This document shows positions 10,555-23,300 of a stretch of DNA of 64,000 nt, in pieces. The stretch's first letter is position 1; every line of letters starts with the position of its first letter. This DNA comes from Saccharina japonica (Eukaryota > Sar > Phaeophyceae > Laminariales > Laminariaceae). The position numbers and the translations under genes were made by a program. Below the pieces are notes generated by a model. It had not been told where the DNA came from, did not search any database, and worked only from the letters and a program-made list of their open reading frames with translations. The stretch spans positions 8,611 through 72,610 of the forward strand of contig MEHQ01003862.1 in assembly GCA_008828725.1 (NCBI GenBank), written 5' to 3'.

Positions 10555-10765
10555 AGTTTTTCGATGCGGAGAAATTTCGTTTTTTTTCGATATATCGAAG
10601 TATCGAACTTTTCGATATATGGAAATATCGACTTTTTCGATATATCGAAATATCGAACTTTTCGATATATCGGAATATCGAACTTTTCGACATATCGAAT
10701 TATCGCACTTTTCGGAATATCGAAATATCGAACTTTTGATATATCGGAATATCGAACGTGTTTTG
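10555..10765. repeat. 25-bp AT-rich satellite with internal palindromes
   Basis: About eight units of the type ACTTTTCGATATATCGAAATATCGA, each containing the palindromes TTCGATATATCGAA or CGATATATCG. Frames on both strands stay open (RYIEKFDISIYRK type) only because of the repeat. Confidence 0.9.
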
Positions 10766-10799
10766 CCCCCCACCCCCATGGCACCCCCGTGCTTTCTAT

Positions 10800-12328
10800 G
10801 CTGACACTGAACGAAAGCTTGGACGTATCAAATATCGAAATCGTATCGTTTTTTTTTGCTTGTTCATGGGTCTCGTATCGAACTAGATTCCGATATCGAT
10901 ATCCAACACTAACCTTATGTCCCTTGTGCCCGTTATACCCCTTGTGTCGTACTGGCAGTGCCTACTACGGCGAGACGGGAATATCTATCCGAGGACACCG
11001 GCATCAACGGGGATGGGAGTTCCACACTGGGCGAATTATCGAGGCGTGTCTTGACAAGGTGATGAGGAGTTTTCTCTTATCTGACACCACTCTGTCCCGA
11101 AATATAAGAACCTTTTACACATTCATATTCAATCAAAACGGTGCTTATATTTCGATACAGAGTGGTATTTTGTATTATGCGCCAGTATTTTTCGTTTTGG
11201 GAGGGTTTCCAACATATATGCAGGCGTTTCCGTACAGGGGACACTACTGCAATGTGTGTAACCGTTGCCATTAACGTGCCACCTGTGTTGCACTGCCCAC
11301 AAAATAATCGTGATTTGGCCAAATCTACTTTCAGCAGGCGACAACTGGAACAACAACACCCCTGATTTTTTCCTGTGGGAAAATATGCAATCCACCACAG
11401 CTCCATCAATATCGTCGATCCGAATATCTCCCGCCCCTCAAAAGACTCCTTGACGCACCCACAGCAGTGTGGCAAAGTGGCAGCCGATTCTGTGCCCTCT
11501 ACGGTGCGCGACCTCGTCGCTGAAGTTTGAAAATGTGGTTCCAGGTCGTTTTTCTTGTACTGTAAACAAGTTGTTTTTTACAGCTCAAAACGAATATTTT
11601 TCTCGAAAAATATGAATACGAGTACTCGCATACAGCAGGAAATAAATGACTGCGTTTTTGTACACGTTTCTTTGATTTTTGAGGCACACTTCTGAGGCCG
11701 ATTACGCCGTCTGTAGGATCGATCCCGATATCTCCCGCCCCTGAAAACCTCCCTTGCATATATACACGGGCACAGGAAGAGTTCTGGGCGATTTCGTCCA
11801 CGCCTTCCACCGCGACCTCGGCCGTGCAGATTGTCTAAACAGGCGGCGTAATTGCTTCGACCAAAGCTGCTACCTGCTTCCATCTGCGGGAAACTGAATT
11901 AATCTAACTCTAGGAAGATCAAGCACCATCAAGCTACCGAACAGGCTCTACCATGACTTGATTGAGTTCCTCTGCGTGTGGTGTGTCATTTGGAGGCTTC
12001 TGTGCGGAGCACGGTGTCTGTGAAAAGGGCCTTGTTCGGGGCTGATATTGACCCAACCCCGTTTTCCACAAATCAGGCGTTATCTAAAAGTACTTTTTTT
12101 CTCACTTTGTGGGCAGTGCAACACAGGTGTGCATACCTGAGTAAAAAAACACTCATCGTACGTAGCTCACGGCAGTACAAGTGGGTAAATATGATGGGAT
12201 GTCGTCCACAAAAGTGTCTCTTAGTAGGCAGGCCTTTGTTAGCGCCTTCGAGCGCAATCTTTCTCTTTCGTTGGTTTTGATCCACAGCACCAATCCTTGA
12301 TTTTCCGTTTTTTTCGTTCGTACGTCGT
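10800..12328. other. Unassigned DNA with small direct and inverted duplications
   Basis: CACCTGTGTTGCACTGCCCA (11281-11300) is inverted near 12113-12132 (TGGGCAGTGCAACACAGGTG). A ~38-bp block containing ATATCTCCCGCCCCT is directly repeated at about 11420-11455 and 11728-11762. Open frames of about 100-130 codons occur on both strands but lack splice or start context I can trust. Confidence 0.4.
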
Positions 12329-12500
12329 AGTAGGATGCAGCTCACCCTTACAGGCGACTCGCCGAACACCTCGCATGGAGCTTCGCGCATTGTGCAAGCG
12401 ATACTTATCTGCCTGATCGGTGAAAACGCGAAACGCTCGGTCCCGGCATGGTAGGGATGTGAGGGTCTATGGTACTACGACTACACGGCTATTCATGACA
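12329..12500 (+). repeat. Dispersed repeat 'R', partial copy 4
   Basis: Matches the central and 3' part of copy 1: TAGGATGCAGCTCACCCT, GCGACTCGCCGAACACCTC, GTGAAAACGCGAAACG, GAGGGTCTATGGTACTACG. Confidence 0.7.
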
Positions 12501-12999
12501 ATGGGTGCGCCCTCCCTCCCCTCCTTCCACCACTGCCTCCTCCTCTGATCTGCGATGGATTGGCTCACTCGTTTGGTTCGGTGTGCCGCTTGACTAATAC
12601 CTTGTTGTCGCTGTCAGGTGGCTCAAGCTGTGGGGCGTCCGGGTCACGAAAGGAACGATTAGCTCCAGCGGGCCACCCAGTTATTGGCGGGGGTTTCGTA
12701 GGGCTGGCGTCAAGCTACGGTTTAGCAATAGGGCTAGCTAGCGTTTGGGTTAGCGTATCCTGTTTTCCTGACGGAATTAGGGTTACTGATCTGGTCGCTC
12801 TACGTACGGGAAAGGACCCGAAGGGTTTGTGCGTGTATTTCGCATTATGCGAGGCCGGAGGGGGGGGGGGCAGGAGGCCCCACGTTTAAAGTTGAAGGAT
12901 TTTGGCTGGCGGGGGGAGGGCTAGTATATATTGTTATACTTTGGCTTATGGTTTCTGTCTACCCGTTTTTGGACCCTTATATGGCGGCCTAAAAAACGA

Positions 13000-13370
13000 T
13001 AGATTTAACACCTGGGACAGATCATCTACAGATAGGTCATGGCCTACTGTAGATCTTCTACAGATATATCATGATCCAGATCATCTACAGACAGATCCGA
13101 TCTAGACCCTTTACAGATAGATCATGATCCAGATCATCTGCAGATATATCATGATCTAGATCATGTGGGTTCCTCGACTGCCACTGTGAGAGGTTGTCCG
13201 GGATCTGCATAGTACAGATCTACGCCAGGAAGCATGCTCTACAGCAGTACGTAGAGCATTACGTAGATCATACAGATCATACAAGATCGGGAATAGATCT
13301 GCCTTGAAATATCTCGATCACGATCTATATCTGTAGATGATCTATCTGTAGATTTTCTGTAGATGACCTG
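13000..13370. repeat. GATC-rich diverged tandem repeat
   Basis: Dense ATCTACAGATAGATCATG-type words; more than a dozen GATC sites. 12500-13000 before it shows no supported gene. A similar composition recurs at 17090-17230 and 39720-40330. Confidence 0.75.
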
Positions 13371-13512
13371 TTGTGAGGTTTCGTGTTATCAGACGTTGGC
13401 GAGTAGTACACCGTATACCGCGCGAGACAACGCATCCCTTACTTAGGAGAGTTTGTCGAGTTGATTTTCTCCAGGGTTTTTCATGGATCAGGATGTTTTC
13501 GAAATCTCAGGG

Positions 13513-13566
13513 GTCGGTTTGGGTTGGGTTGGGTTGGGTTGGGTTGGGTTGGGTTGGGTTGGGTTG
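13513..13566. repeat. (TTGGG)n microsatellite
   Basis: About ten perfect TTGGG units. 13630-13700 has a weaker G/T-rich continuation. Telomere-like in base content but not TTAGGG. Confidence 0.95.
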
Positions 13567-14150
13567 GATAATATGAGGATTGTATGCCTCTGATCCACGA
13601 CACCATGATGAACGAGGAAAACATACGGCTGTTGGGTTAAGTTTGGTTGGGTTTGGCTGGGTCGGGGTTGTTTTGTTTTCGATTTGATTGGGTCCGAATG
13701 GGCCAGCGAGAAGAAACCACAAGATTCACGGGCTGTGTTGCTACTCGTGGTGAAACTAGAGTATCCAATTGTTTTTTTGTTTTTCAAGTGTTGTCCCGTT
13801 CGGTTTTCCTTTCATTCTGATATACGCACCTGGTAATTCCTTTTCCCCCAATAACTTTTCGCTTTTGTGTTGTCTTTATTTGGTGTACTTATGATATGTA
13901 CAGTAGATACGTTGGCATGATCTCGACGAGCGACACACTATTAATATCAATATTCCAGGCTACACTACTTCCCGGTGCAGCAAAATCTTCCACGCTAACT
14001 TCATTTTTTGTTTGTTTCCAAAACGTGGGTGATGTTACGAGTGTTTTTACTACTTATTAATAGTCGTCCCCGACACGTAAACGGACCTATACAAAGGTTA
14101 AGGGGTCGGACTAAGCCTACGATTCTTTGTTCGTGATTTTGTTTTACCAG

Positions 14151-14301
14151 TCGGAGTTCGAGATGAGACTCAGGCTTTCCTGCGACGGGAAATGGGTGAA
14201 GTGCTCCTCGGACCTGGCCCTTCTTCACAGCGGCCGAGTGTTTGTCATCGCAGTCGACCCCACCGCGCTCGCACCGGGTCTTCACTACACATCCATCGAA
14301 G
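14151..14301 (+). CDS. Single exon resembling tripeptidyl-peptidase II
   Basis: A 151-bp open segment is bounded by TTTTGTTTTACCAG (acceptor AG at 14149-14150) and GAAG/GTGAGG (donor at 14302). It translates to SEFEMRLRLSCDGKWVKC, SSDLALLHSGRVFVIAVDPT and ALAPGLHYTSIE. In my memory of the family, the C-terminal half of eukaryotic tripeptidyl-peptidase II (a giant cytosolic serine protease that trims tripeptides from peptides made by the proteasome) has the same order: a W-V-x-C/A-P segment, an L-L-x-x-x-x-G-R segment, then VDPTxLxxGLHY. The catalytic subtilisin domain is not in this window. I found no neighbouring exon that continues the family: the next open segments downstream do not read on. 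It may be one exon of a gene with very long introns, or an orphan fragment. Similarity was judged by eye. Confidence 0.5.
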
Positions 14302-15424
14302 GTGAGGATGTTGTTGTGTGATAGTATGAAATTGGCACGATGGTGTGTAGTCATAACGATAACGGTACAGCAGAGTATGACGGACTGCTGCTGGTGCATG
14401 GTAAACGATAAAACATGTCTCCTTGGTCGAAAAAGGCATCATCGACTACACAAGCGAGAACATGACTGCGATTCAGCAAACGATACTTGAACCGAGGGAC
14501 CTACCCTCAACATGTCCGTTTTGTTTTGTTTTGCCAGTTTCGCTTGGTTTCGATTCTGCTACACGCGTTTTGTACATGCTTATTTGTGTTTGTTGATTTT
14601 TTGCACTTTCACTTTTGCGATATTTGCAAATAGTCCTCACGGATCGGGCCCGGCCACCGTTGCCCGCTCCACCCCGACTCGACCCGTGAGGTTTGACACG
14701 AACCAGGAACAGTCCTGGTGTTACCGGGAATAATGGAGGAGGGTGCAGCGCCGAGAGGAAGCGTTAATCTAAGGATTTCGACCAGATCTTTTCCCAACAC
14801 CACAATTTCCGTTTTTGTTTGCGTGTGAACTCTCTCCTTGGTGCAAAAGCTTGACTCCGAAAAACCGCCCCAGAAAGAAAGGTGGTGTGGTGTCTTGTTT
14901 GTTATGTACACGGCATGCAATAAGGTAGAAGCGCGCAGCAGCACGAACGGGATCACGCTGCGACCGCGTCGTGCGTGCGACCCCTTTGCATTGAAGTTCA
15001 GACACCACAATTTCCATCTCCCAGCTAATAAGGGCCATATAACTGTCGAAGGATATTTTGTCCTAAATTTCCTGATTTCCTGTGTGTGTGTTTTTTTTCG
15101 TTCCTGCTTTTCCTGGGTTTTTTTTTCCCCCCTAAAGGAGGACTGCTCGTATACACGTACGAGTGCGCTGCTGTACGTACGTAAGCGTTCCCGGTACTTG
15201 TGTGCGCCCTGTGTTGAGTTTCCTGATTTAGGAAATCTTTCCTGTTTCTAGTTATTTAGTGTCAAGCAAAAGAGGAAAACCAGGAAAATAAGTGTTCTAC
15301 GAGTATAACACCAGCCCCAAGCAGCGGGTGACGCCCTATTCCAGTATCTGGCAGCCGTGATTTAATTGTTTTGTCATCGCTTCGCCCCTCTGGAAGCGTC
15401 ACGCGTTTTTTTTTTTTTTTTTTC
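14302..15424. other. Unassigned DNA downstream of the TPP2-like exon
   Basis: The donor-adjacent sequence gives no convincing following exon. A CTCACGGATCGGGCC / GGGTGCAG area near 14640-14750 is GC-richer but has stops in all useful frames. 15010-15250 reads as T-rich intronic or intergenic DNA. Confidence 0.4.
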
Positions 15425-15745
15425 TATCCCATTTATTTTCTCCGCACTTCTGTCTTTCTCCCTCCCTAGTCGTAACTCAGATCCGGAATCACAAAGTAGG
15501 CTCCTCTCCCTCCCCCCCCACTAACGGTTCTTGCCTTGATTTTCATCGCGCAGAGGGTTAAACCTTCCCTGCGCTCGTCGATCTTCATGGAGTTTTGCTG
15601 ACTCACGCTCTCGCGCTTTCCGCTACGAGTCAAGATTTTTTTTTTCGAGAAAAAGTCCCCGGGTACAAGCACATGCACTCGGGGGGGCTCGAACTCACGA
15701 TCTTGACTCTAACAGGCTTCGTGGTTACCTGCTGGCTCACCAGGG
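15425..15745 (-). repeat. tRNA-derived SINE-like element, reversed copy with a different head
   Basis: On the - strand the head reads GGTGAGCCAGCAGGTAACC (A-box-like) then GTGAGTTCGAGCCCCCC (B-box-like, 15685-15701 region). The family body follows: CTACGGTTCTTGCC reversed, then CTAGTCGTAACTCAGATCC reversed, up to the CATTTATTTTC tail. The head differs from that of 7584-7895 although the body is shared. Confidence 0.6.
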
Positions 15746-15943
15746 CGATGAAGGCTGTAAATAGGGTAAATATAATGGTTCGCTCTACGAGTACGCACGT
15801 GAGGGAGACGAGAGAGTTTCATGTTTTCTTCGTTGCTACTCGTAACAACGTGGGGAGAGAGGGTTGGCGGTGTATCAGGTTCTATACCTATACTTCGTAT
15901 ACATGTGCCTGCTCGGCGATGGAAGCGGATACTCTTACCTCTT

Positions 15944-16044
15944 ACGGGGGACCATAGTTAATACGACCAAATATTGTTTGTAAAAAAAGTTAAATGTATA
16001 GGTTTTTGTGTGTACCGAAGGTCCTATTTAATGTAGCCCTCCGT
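15944..16044 (+). mobile_element. GGGGGACCATAG MITE, copy 2
   Basis: Left end ACGGGGGACCATAGTTAATA, right end GGTCCTATTTAATGTAGCCCTCCGT, ~101 bp, diverged centre. Confidence 0.7.
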
Positions 16045-16985
16045 CGTAGGAGTATACAAACCCGAGTTTTGTGGGTTCCAGGTTCTCGACCCAACCGCCG
16101 CATGGATATTGTCCCGCGTATGTTTGTTTTCTGTATTATTTGTACTATTATAGAACCGCCTTCCAGGTTCTAACTAACTCCGTTTATTTTGCCCGCCGGC
16201 CCGTAGGTGTCTTGCCCCTCTTTGAAGAAAAAACAAAATGAGCGCACGACTTTTCAAGTAATTAACCAATTAATTTCACCCACCCCTATATCCCCGTCAG
16301 ACGAACGAAGTATATACTACCCGTCCACGTAGTACGTAGCAAGCAGCTCTAAATTGCAAACAAACACACATTGCACCGATACGTACTACGTGTATGTATT
16401 ATGTACCCCCCCTCCTGGTGGTGGTTGGTGTCGCAACATTAATTTTTGCCGCGCGCAGACCTTTGTTTTCGGATCGGTGGCTGTTGATTGATGCATTGAG
16501 AGGCGCTGTGTGCATCTATCTGTGCCATGAAACTCTTTGTTCCCACACCCTAAACCAGGTCAGTCCCTAGGTGGTGTGTCTGCGCCAGGTCGTCGGCATC
16601 ATCGCTATTATATTGGGGAGGCCTCGAACACGCTTGCTTGAAATAACGTCGTACGCCTGTCACACCACGTCTCACGCTGCAAGTGGGGGACGGTTCTTCT
16701 CTGGTGTCTGGGTCATCGCTGAAAGTTGCGGGGGTTGAGTTGGGAGTCGGGAGTACACGAGACACGACGAGTACACTCCACTGACTCCCCGGGGCAGTAG
16801 TCCTGACGACGACTTAGGATAGATCTTCCAGCGGTTTTCCGGGAAATTTCGACTCACTGATAGTATCAGGAGGAATTTCGTGGTCCGCAGTCCGGAATGT
16901 TCTCGCAATTTTCTCGCTAGATGCGAAAGCGGCGCAGCCGCTTTTTTTTCAACCCGTTTCTGGCCCGTTTTGGGCCCGGGTCGGT
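16045..16985. other. Unassigned DNA
   Basis: No supported gene. Short frames on the - strand near 16550-16908 lack start or splice context. Confidence 0.4.
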
Positions 16986-17010
16986 GTCAGGGTTAGGGTT
17001 AGGGTTAGGG
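16986..17010. repeat. Interstitial telomere-like (TTAGGG) repeat
   Basis: CAGGGTTAGGGTTAGGGTTA then GGGTTCGGGG: four near-perfect TTAGGG-type units. TTGGGGTTAGGGTT recurs near 19854, and CCCTAACCCTCACCCTAACC near 22206. These are too short and too far from any end to be a telomere. Confidence 0.8.
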
Positions 17011-17383
17011 TTCGGGGGCTCTTGTGCTATTCGTAGCGTATGATACGTATCATACTGTAAGTTTATCCGGCCGAATGGATGATGATCGGAATATCAAATC
17101 TGGAATCTTGGCGAACGAATCTGGACAATTTTTTGTGGAAATCAAGATCGAGATCAAGACCTACGTGCTACGAACAGTAGACCGAGATCGATCGAGATCA
17201 CCTTTTTTTCAAGATCGCCAAAAAAGATCATCGCATGGCGCGATTTTGTCTTCTATCGCGCCCGGGTGAGACAGACTACATGAAATAGTGGAAACCCACG
17301 AAGCTGACAATCCTACAAGGCCACACAGTACGAAAGTCTTGGAGCTGAGCAGAGTAGAGCGATCGAAGAGCGAACCACACACC

Positions 17384-20300
17384 ATGGCGTCCTCTAAAAT
17401 CACGTTCGACGAGAGAATCGGTCTGGTGGATTGCTTCGAGGAGTGCAAAGAGTGCTTCAGTCAGCAACACTATGAACGTCTGATCCATGAGGCCTTGGCC
17501 GAGACACGGGAGGGAGCAGGCAAGCTAAAGTACTTCCTCGCTTTGGCGCGCAGATGCAAGTCTGGGGCGGTGCCTGTCAGTGTGCTGGCCGAAAATATCG
17601 ACAAGGAGTATTCGGCGAGTCCAGTGCCGCAGGAGCAGGAGGGTGGGGGGGGTGGCGAGGCGGTGGACGGGCGCGAGGACGAGGAAACCGATGTGGACGA
17701 GGCGGACTACCAGAATGAGCAACAACAGCAGGGCAAGGAGGAGGAGGAGGAGGAGGACGAGGAGGGGGAACAGGAGCAGGGAGAGGTATGTATCACTGCT
17801 GTTGCTGTAGTCATCCTGTGCTGCTGCTGCTGTACTGCTTCTGCTGTACCGTGAAGCATCTGCACACCTCGGGCAGATGCTCGACTCCCAGTTCATGATC
17901 TACAGCAGTAAATCTTGCAAGACTTTATTGCCGATCTTGCATTATATCTACTAAAAAAAAATACGAGTATTTACGGGGGATCATACAGCAGTAGTGAATT
18001 AAGACCTACCAGGTACGGTTTATACAAAAACCAGTATAATACCAGGTATTTTACTATTTTTACAAACAATATTTGGTCCTAGATTTACTACTCGTATGGT
18101 CCCCATAATAACGCATGTTGCTTGATGGGACCCGTACGAGTACTCGGCATAATTTAGCACACGTTTTCTGGGTTGGATCTGTACTGCTAAACCGGCGGAT
18201 CCCGGTGCTGTGGTGATTCTGCACAACCTCTCACAACGGCAGGTGAGGAACTCGTAACTAATAATGTAGACCATGATCTGTCCGAGATTCAAGAGGCCAG
18301 CACATCTTGGCCAGATCACGATCTATGAGAGATTTTCTACAGCAGTACTATTGTAGATCCTAGCCTGCTGCTGTCTTGGGATGTTGCACAGGACCTGCAC
18401 AGCAGTATATTTCAACTCCAACCCGGGAAACACTGCTGTGCTACGCGTACGTACGTACAATTCTGTATTTTGTACACCAGGCAGATTTACGGCTCCCACC
18501 TGGTAACGTGAGCTCGATCACACAGATCAGGAATACGTCTACCCTGAAACATGCACCTCGTAGGTCATAAGGCGGGTACGTATCCGTGATCTGTTCCATG
18601 TGTTTTTGTGACATGACAGACTGCAAGGTTGTGTTGTGTAGGGCGCGTACAGAACCATACCCGGGGTATTTTCCAGGGTATTACCCGTACCGGAACTTCT
18701 GTAAGTTCTGTACGTCTGTGGCACACTACCCGACGTACGGGTATGCCCTTTGAAAGAAGACCGGGTGAGGGTACGGGTGCAGGTACAGCAATCCTATGCC
18801 GGTATCTACCTGGAACTCTTATGAGTTCTGCAAGACTTGCATACCGTACCCGGGACTGCTGTGAGTTCTGTAAGACCTCCATACACGTACACGGAACCTC
18901 TGCAAGTGCAAGGTTATATTCTGTATGGTACATACCCGAGGTATTTTCCCGGGTACTGCCCGATAACTTCTGTATGTTTTGTACGACATTCATACCCGTA
19001 CCCAGACTCCTGTAAGTTCTGGACGTCTGTGGCAAAGTACCCGGGGTATGGATATGCCTTAAAAATATACCCGGGCGCGGGTACGGGTACGGATACATCA
19101 TTTGTGTCCCTGCCCGGAACGCCTGTGAGTACGGTAAGACCTCCATACCCGTACCGGGAACTTCTGTATGTCTTGTAAGACTCCCTTACCCTTACCCGGA
19201 ATCCACACCTACATAACACAATCTTGGTAAAAAAATGGAGGGAGGATCGATTTCAAGTTCAGTTGTACAGTACTGGTGTTGCTTCATCTCGGTGCGCAGT
19301 TCCGGGTATTTCGAGCGCTTTTAGTCGACCCGGGTCGTGGCTTGACTGAATGCATTGCACGGCAACTATTACGGGGGACCATAGTAAACACTAGTAAATA
19401 GGACCTACGGCACACACACAAATCTATATACAGTGGTTTTATTTTTTTTCGAAGAATATTTGGTTCTATTCACTATGGTCCCCCGTAGTAGCACTGTAAG
19501 TACCACTGCTGCACCGGGGTGTCTCCAGAAGGAAAACATGCCAAAGGAAAGGGCCGATCACAGCATCGCCAGCACGAAGCAGCCTTACAGGGGATGCGTC
19601 CGATATGGAGCGGAAAAGGAGACGCACGGTGCGCGCGCGGCATTCTGATTCTCGTACTTGTACTCTTTGGCGCTGTTCCTAAGTACTAAGTACCACTCTG
19701 TGGGCGGAAATGTAAGGGTCGTTTGTACTTCATAGTAAGGTTCAAACGCTCCTCATGTTACCGTCCGGAGTGGTAGAAGGGTGATAGGGCCGCGTTTGTC
19801 GCTTTTTACGCAGATAAACTACTGCCAGTGCTGTACATCTCGGCCGCAATAGGGTTGGGGTTAGGGTTTTATGTTATATATATACTTCGAAATGTATAAC
19901 TATATACATATTATATATTTATGGACCTTGAGAGAGCGACTAAAACAATGACAACTTTAGTGTTACCAAGCGTCTACGAGAGCAGCGTGAGTGAGCGCCC
20001 GGCAGAATAGGCAGTATGGGTAGGGCCAAGTTGCGCCCGTGACGTATAGACGGCTCCTCGCATCGTAACTCATACCCCCTTCGGGCTGGACCCCCTTTAA
20101 GGGGTATAAGGGATACAAGGGATATCGACCGAACCAAGGAAGACTCTCAGGTGTTAATCACGCTTCCATCATACGAGCGGCGTGAGCGGCTATATCGCAG
20201 CACTAAGGGTAGGGTCGTGGTGCGCCCGTGCCGCAGACGCCTCCTTGTATTGCAACCATTGTAAACCGGACACCCAACCATTGTATCATATCACCCCCCA

Positions 20301-23300
20301 ATCGCGCAGTGGCAGTTGCCACAGTCGCCACGTCGCTTCGTCAAATTTCTCCCGTGGAGTCCCGAGAGCGGCAGAACCGTCTGCTGCACTTGCTGTGGTT
20401 TTGGTGATTTTCAAACTTATACCGTCCCCTGTGCGAACAAGGCTCGTGTCACGTCACAAAACGAATACGAACGTAGGACATTCGGGCGAACGCATCGAAG
20501 CGTTGAACGAATCGTTCTGCCCGATGATTCGGCGTGTTTCGTTCACGTTTAAGCTACGTTTCTACCCAACGGTTTCCTCAATACACCCAGTGTCGGTTCT
20601 CGTTAAGAATCGTCCAATAGATAGATACGTACACGTTTTGGGGTCACAGACTGTGAGACAGAATAAACCATAGTACTAGCAGGTTTTAAAGGTAAGCAAC
20701 TGAAGGGCCAAGGTGTCCCGGTACGAACACAAAACAACGATAATAAAAAACGAACGTAGATACTGTACGCACGTAGCTCTCGCTGGTGTGTATTTGTAAC
20801 TGTCGTCAACTGTGTGCGTTGGTGGAAAGCAGAAACGCAGAAGACGATGCAAGCACTACAGCAGTAGTCACAGCAGTTTTTTTTTTATGGGTGGTGTTCA
20901 ACACCAGGTACTGCGTACCGAGCTTGTGTTGTCGTGTTGTCTAGATTTTGAACTGCCTTTACTTGCAACAGTGTGCTATAAATCCCCGGGTGTGCAGTTT
21001 ACTGCTGCTGTACTGCTGTTGCACTGCTGCACTGGCACTGCTGCACTGCTGTATTTCTGGTACTGCTGTATGCGCTCGTCTGTCTGCACCTCGGCGTCTT
21101 TCAACCTTTCCCCCCGAATCGCCTGTCGATTCCCTTCCGTGGACATGTCGTCGCGTCTTCCTCCCTTTTCCGGCATCGCTCGCCAACTCCCGTCTGGCTG
21201 TGCCTCTCTACTGTCCACGCTCTCTGCTCTCCTGCTGACGTTGAGCGTGCGCTCGCGCCCCGTCTCTCTTTCGGCCCGCGTCGAGATCGCTCTGCTGTGG
21301 TAGTAGTTCAGAACCGCATTCCGCAATCGTCTATTCACCTGTTCGGGACAGCTCTAGTCCGTTGGTGCTGGGGGAATTGTTTTTCAGTAGAGGTCTACCG
21401 CGGATGACCAAAATTCGGGTACCCGGCCGGTCAAGCCCGGGCTGGCAAGAATTGTGGCGGATTCAGATTAAACTTGAAATCCTTTTTTTTTGCGTCCAGT
21501 GCTTGCCCGAAAAACCGGCGTATTCGAGTACTCGGGTACCCGTATGTTCAACATGTCCCCCGTTCAGTACCCCTGAAAATGTATCCAGAAACCGTTCGAA
21601 CACGAGGTGTCTCCACCGGCCTACACAATAGGCCGTTATCTCAATGGTATGGTTGTACACGAGGAACGGCAGCACTACGATTGACCCTTTTTAAGGTCTT
21701 TTTGTTTACGGTTTTCCCAGAGAGGAGTTCCACAGCTTTTGTTTTTCATGTACCATACTTCGTATATGCGTGTACTGTACCCGATATGTTTTTTTTCGAG
21801 AAATGGACGGACAGCAGTATGCCTTCCCCCGAAAGCGTGCTGTATACCTTAGGATTAGCACCTCGTGTATCTCACGGTGCTGACGGGAGGGAGCTTTTAC
21901 ATATCACCCAACAGCCGAGTTTAAGAAAAGGAACAAGCTAAGCCCGATGCATGATCCCATGCCTTACGCAATGTCTAGCCAGATCATTGTAACTAGTTCA
22001 TCGGACCCGAAGATAGTGAGTGGCTCCTGAGGCATTTTATTGGTTGACATAGTTGAGTAGCCCCCACCGATGCCATGGTTGAGTTTGGGCTCAAACGTGG
22101 AGCCCTTGTCGTAGCTCGGCTCCCCAAGTCCTGTCGGGCCGAGAGCAACTATTTACAGTCCATGGGCTGCAGCTCTCAACTGCAATCCACACGCTACCCC
22201 GCTAGCCCCTAACCCTCACCCTAACCCCAACCTCAACCCTATACTTCTGCACCTACTAGGTGGGAGCAGGGTGCCAAATGATATCTGGTCCGGGTGAAAT
22301 GATATCTGGTCCGGGTGAAATGATATCTGGTCCGGGTGGGGTCGGGGTAGAGGGGTTGACTAATCAAAACAGAGATGTATGTAGTCTATTGGGCACTCCG
22401 TTTCACCCCTTAAACACTAAATCACTCACATATCAAGAGTGTGGACTGCAGTTAAGTTCTACAGTCCATAGGTTGTAACTAGTCGCCGCCCGTCGGGGGC
22501 CTTGGGGAAGCAATGCCACGGTAGGGCTAGCACCTTTTGCCTTTTGAGGCAATGTTTTCTTACCGGTTGAGCGCCTCAAGTGAGCAGCTACTTCTAATAG
22601 TTAGTATGTTAGTTTTAGAACTCCCATTTGTTTTAGGAATATTAATAGCGCATACCTGGTTGCGCGAACGAACGCCTTCGAAGTCATGTGTCGGCTGACG
22701 TATTGAGCTCCGTATGGGAGGAGCAGAGGAAATATGGCACCACCCCTGTAAGGTAGCATTGCTCGGAAGGGCTCTGTGGAGTCAGGGTCTATTATAATAT
22801 ATCGTTGGGGTTTACTACTGATGTGTAGGCTTGGATACTAAAACCTGAACCGTGGTGTTTTACCGACATCAGAGCCCTCGGAAATGGGAGCGCCACCTTA
22901 CTAAATATCGCTCTGCCTCTCGGTATGTATGTGTGCATCTGCGAATTCATGTATCTAGTGGGGTTTATAGCGATGCTGCCCTGGGGACCCTGCTGAGTTC
23001 ACGGGTGTGTATATAGGCTTGGGTGACCGCTTCTGTGCGTGCAATCATATGCCGTACGCCATCACGTTATGTCTCTCCACATCTCTACGTACATGCTGTG
23101 CAGCTGTGCGGGACCCGCCACACCGAAAAATCAGCAAACCTGTGCCAGGTGAGGCATGCCTGTATTCCATTAACATGAATCCATCATACACTATGTGTGC
23201 AGAACATGGGCCCACCAACAAAAAACGCACAGTCTGAGTAAACCTTGAACCATTGCCGTGATACCACCCTTGAACAACCTTGAGCACACCTGGTAGGCTA

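Noticed and set aside
10401..11274. 269-codon + frame and 127-codon - frame
   Set aside because: The first half is the 25-bp satellite in both directions; the rest has no conserved motif or splice context.
16986..17010. Chromosome end
   Set aside because: Only about four TTAGGG units, internal, with genes and repeats continuing on both sides.
18565..19219. 193-codon - strand and ~130-codon + strand frames
   Set aside because: Repeat-driven Thr/Pro/Tyr-rich readings of the CCGGGTAC field.
20182..21303. Two 163-codon + frames inside the copy-A intron
   Set aside because: No start context shared with other genes, no family motif, opposite-strand frames equally open, and CTG-rich composition in the second.
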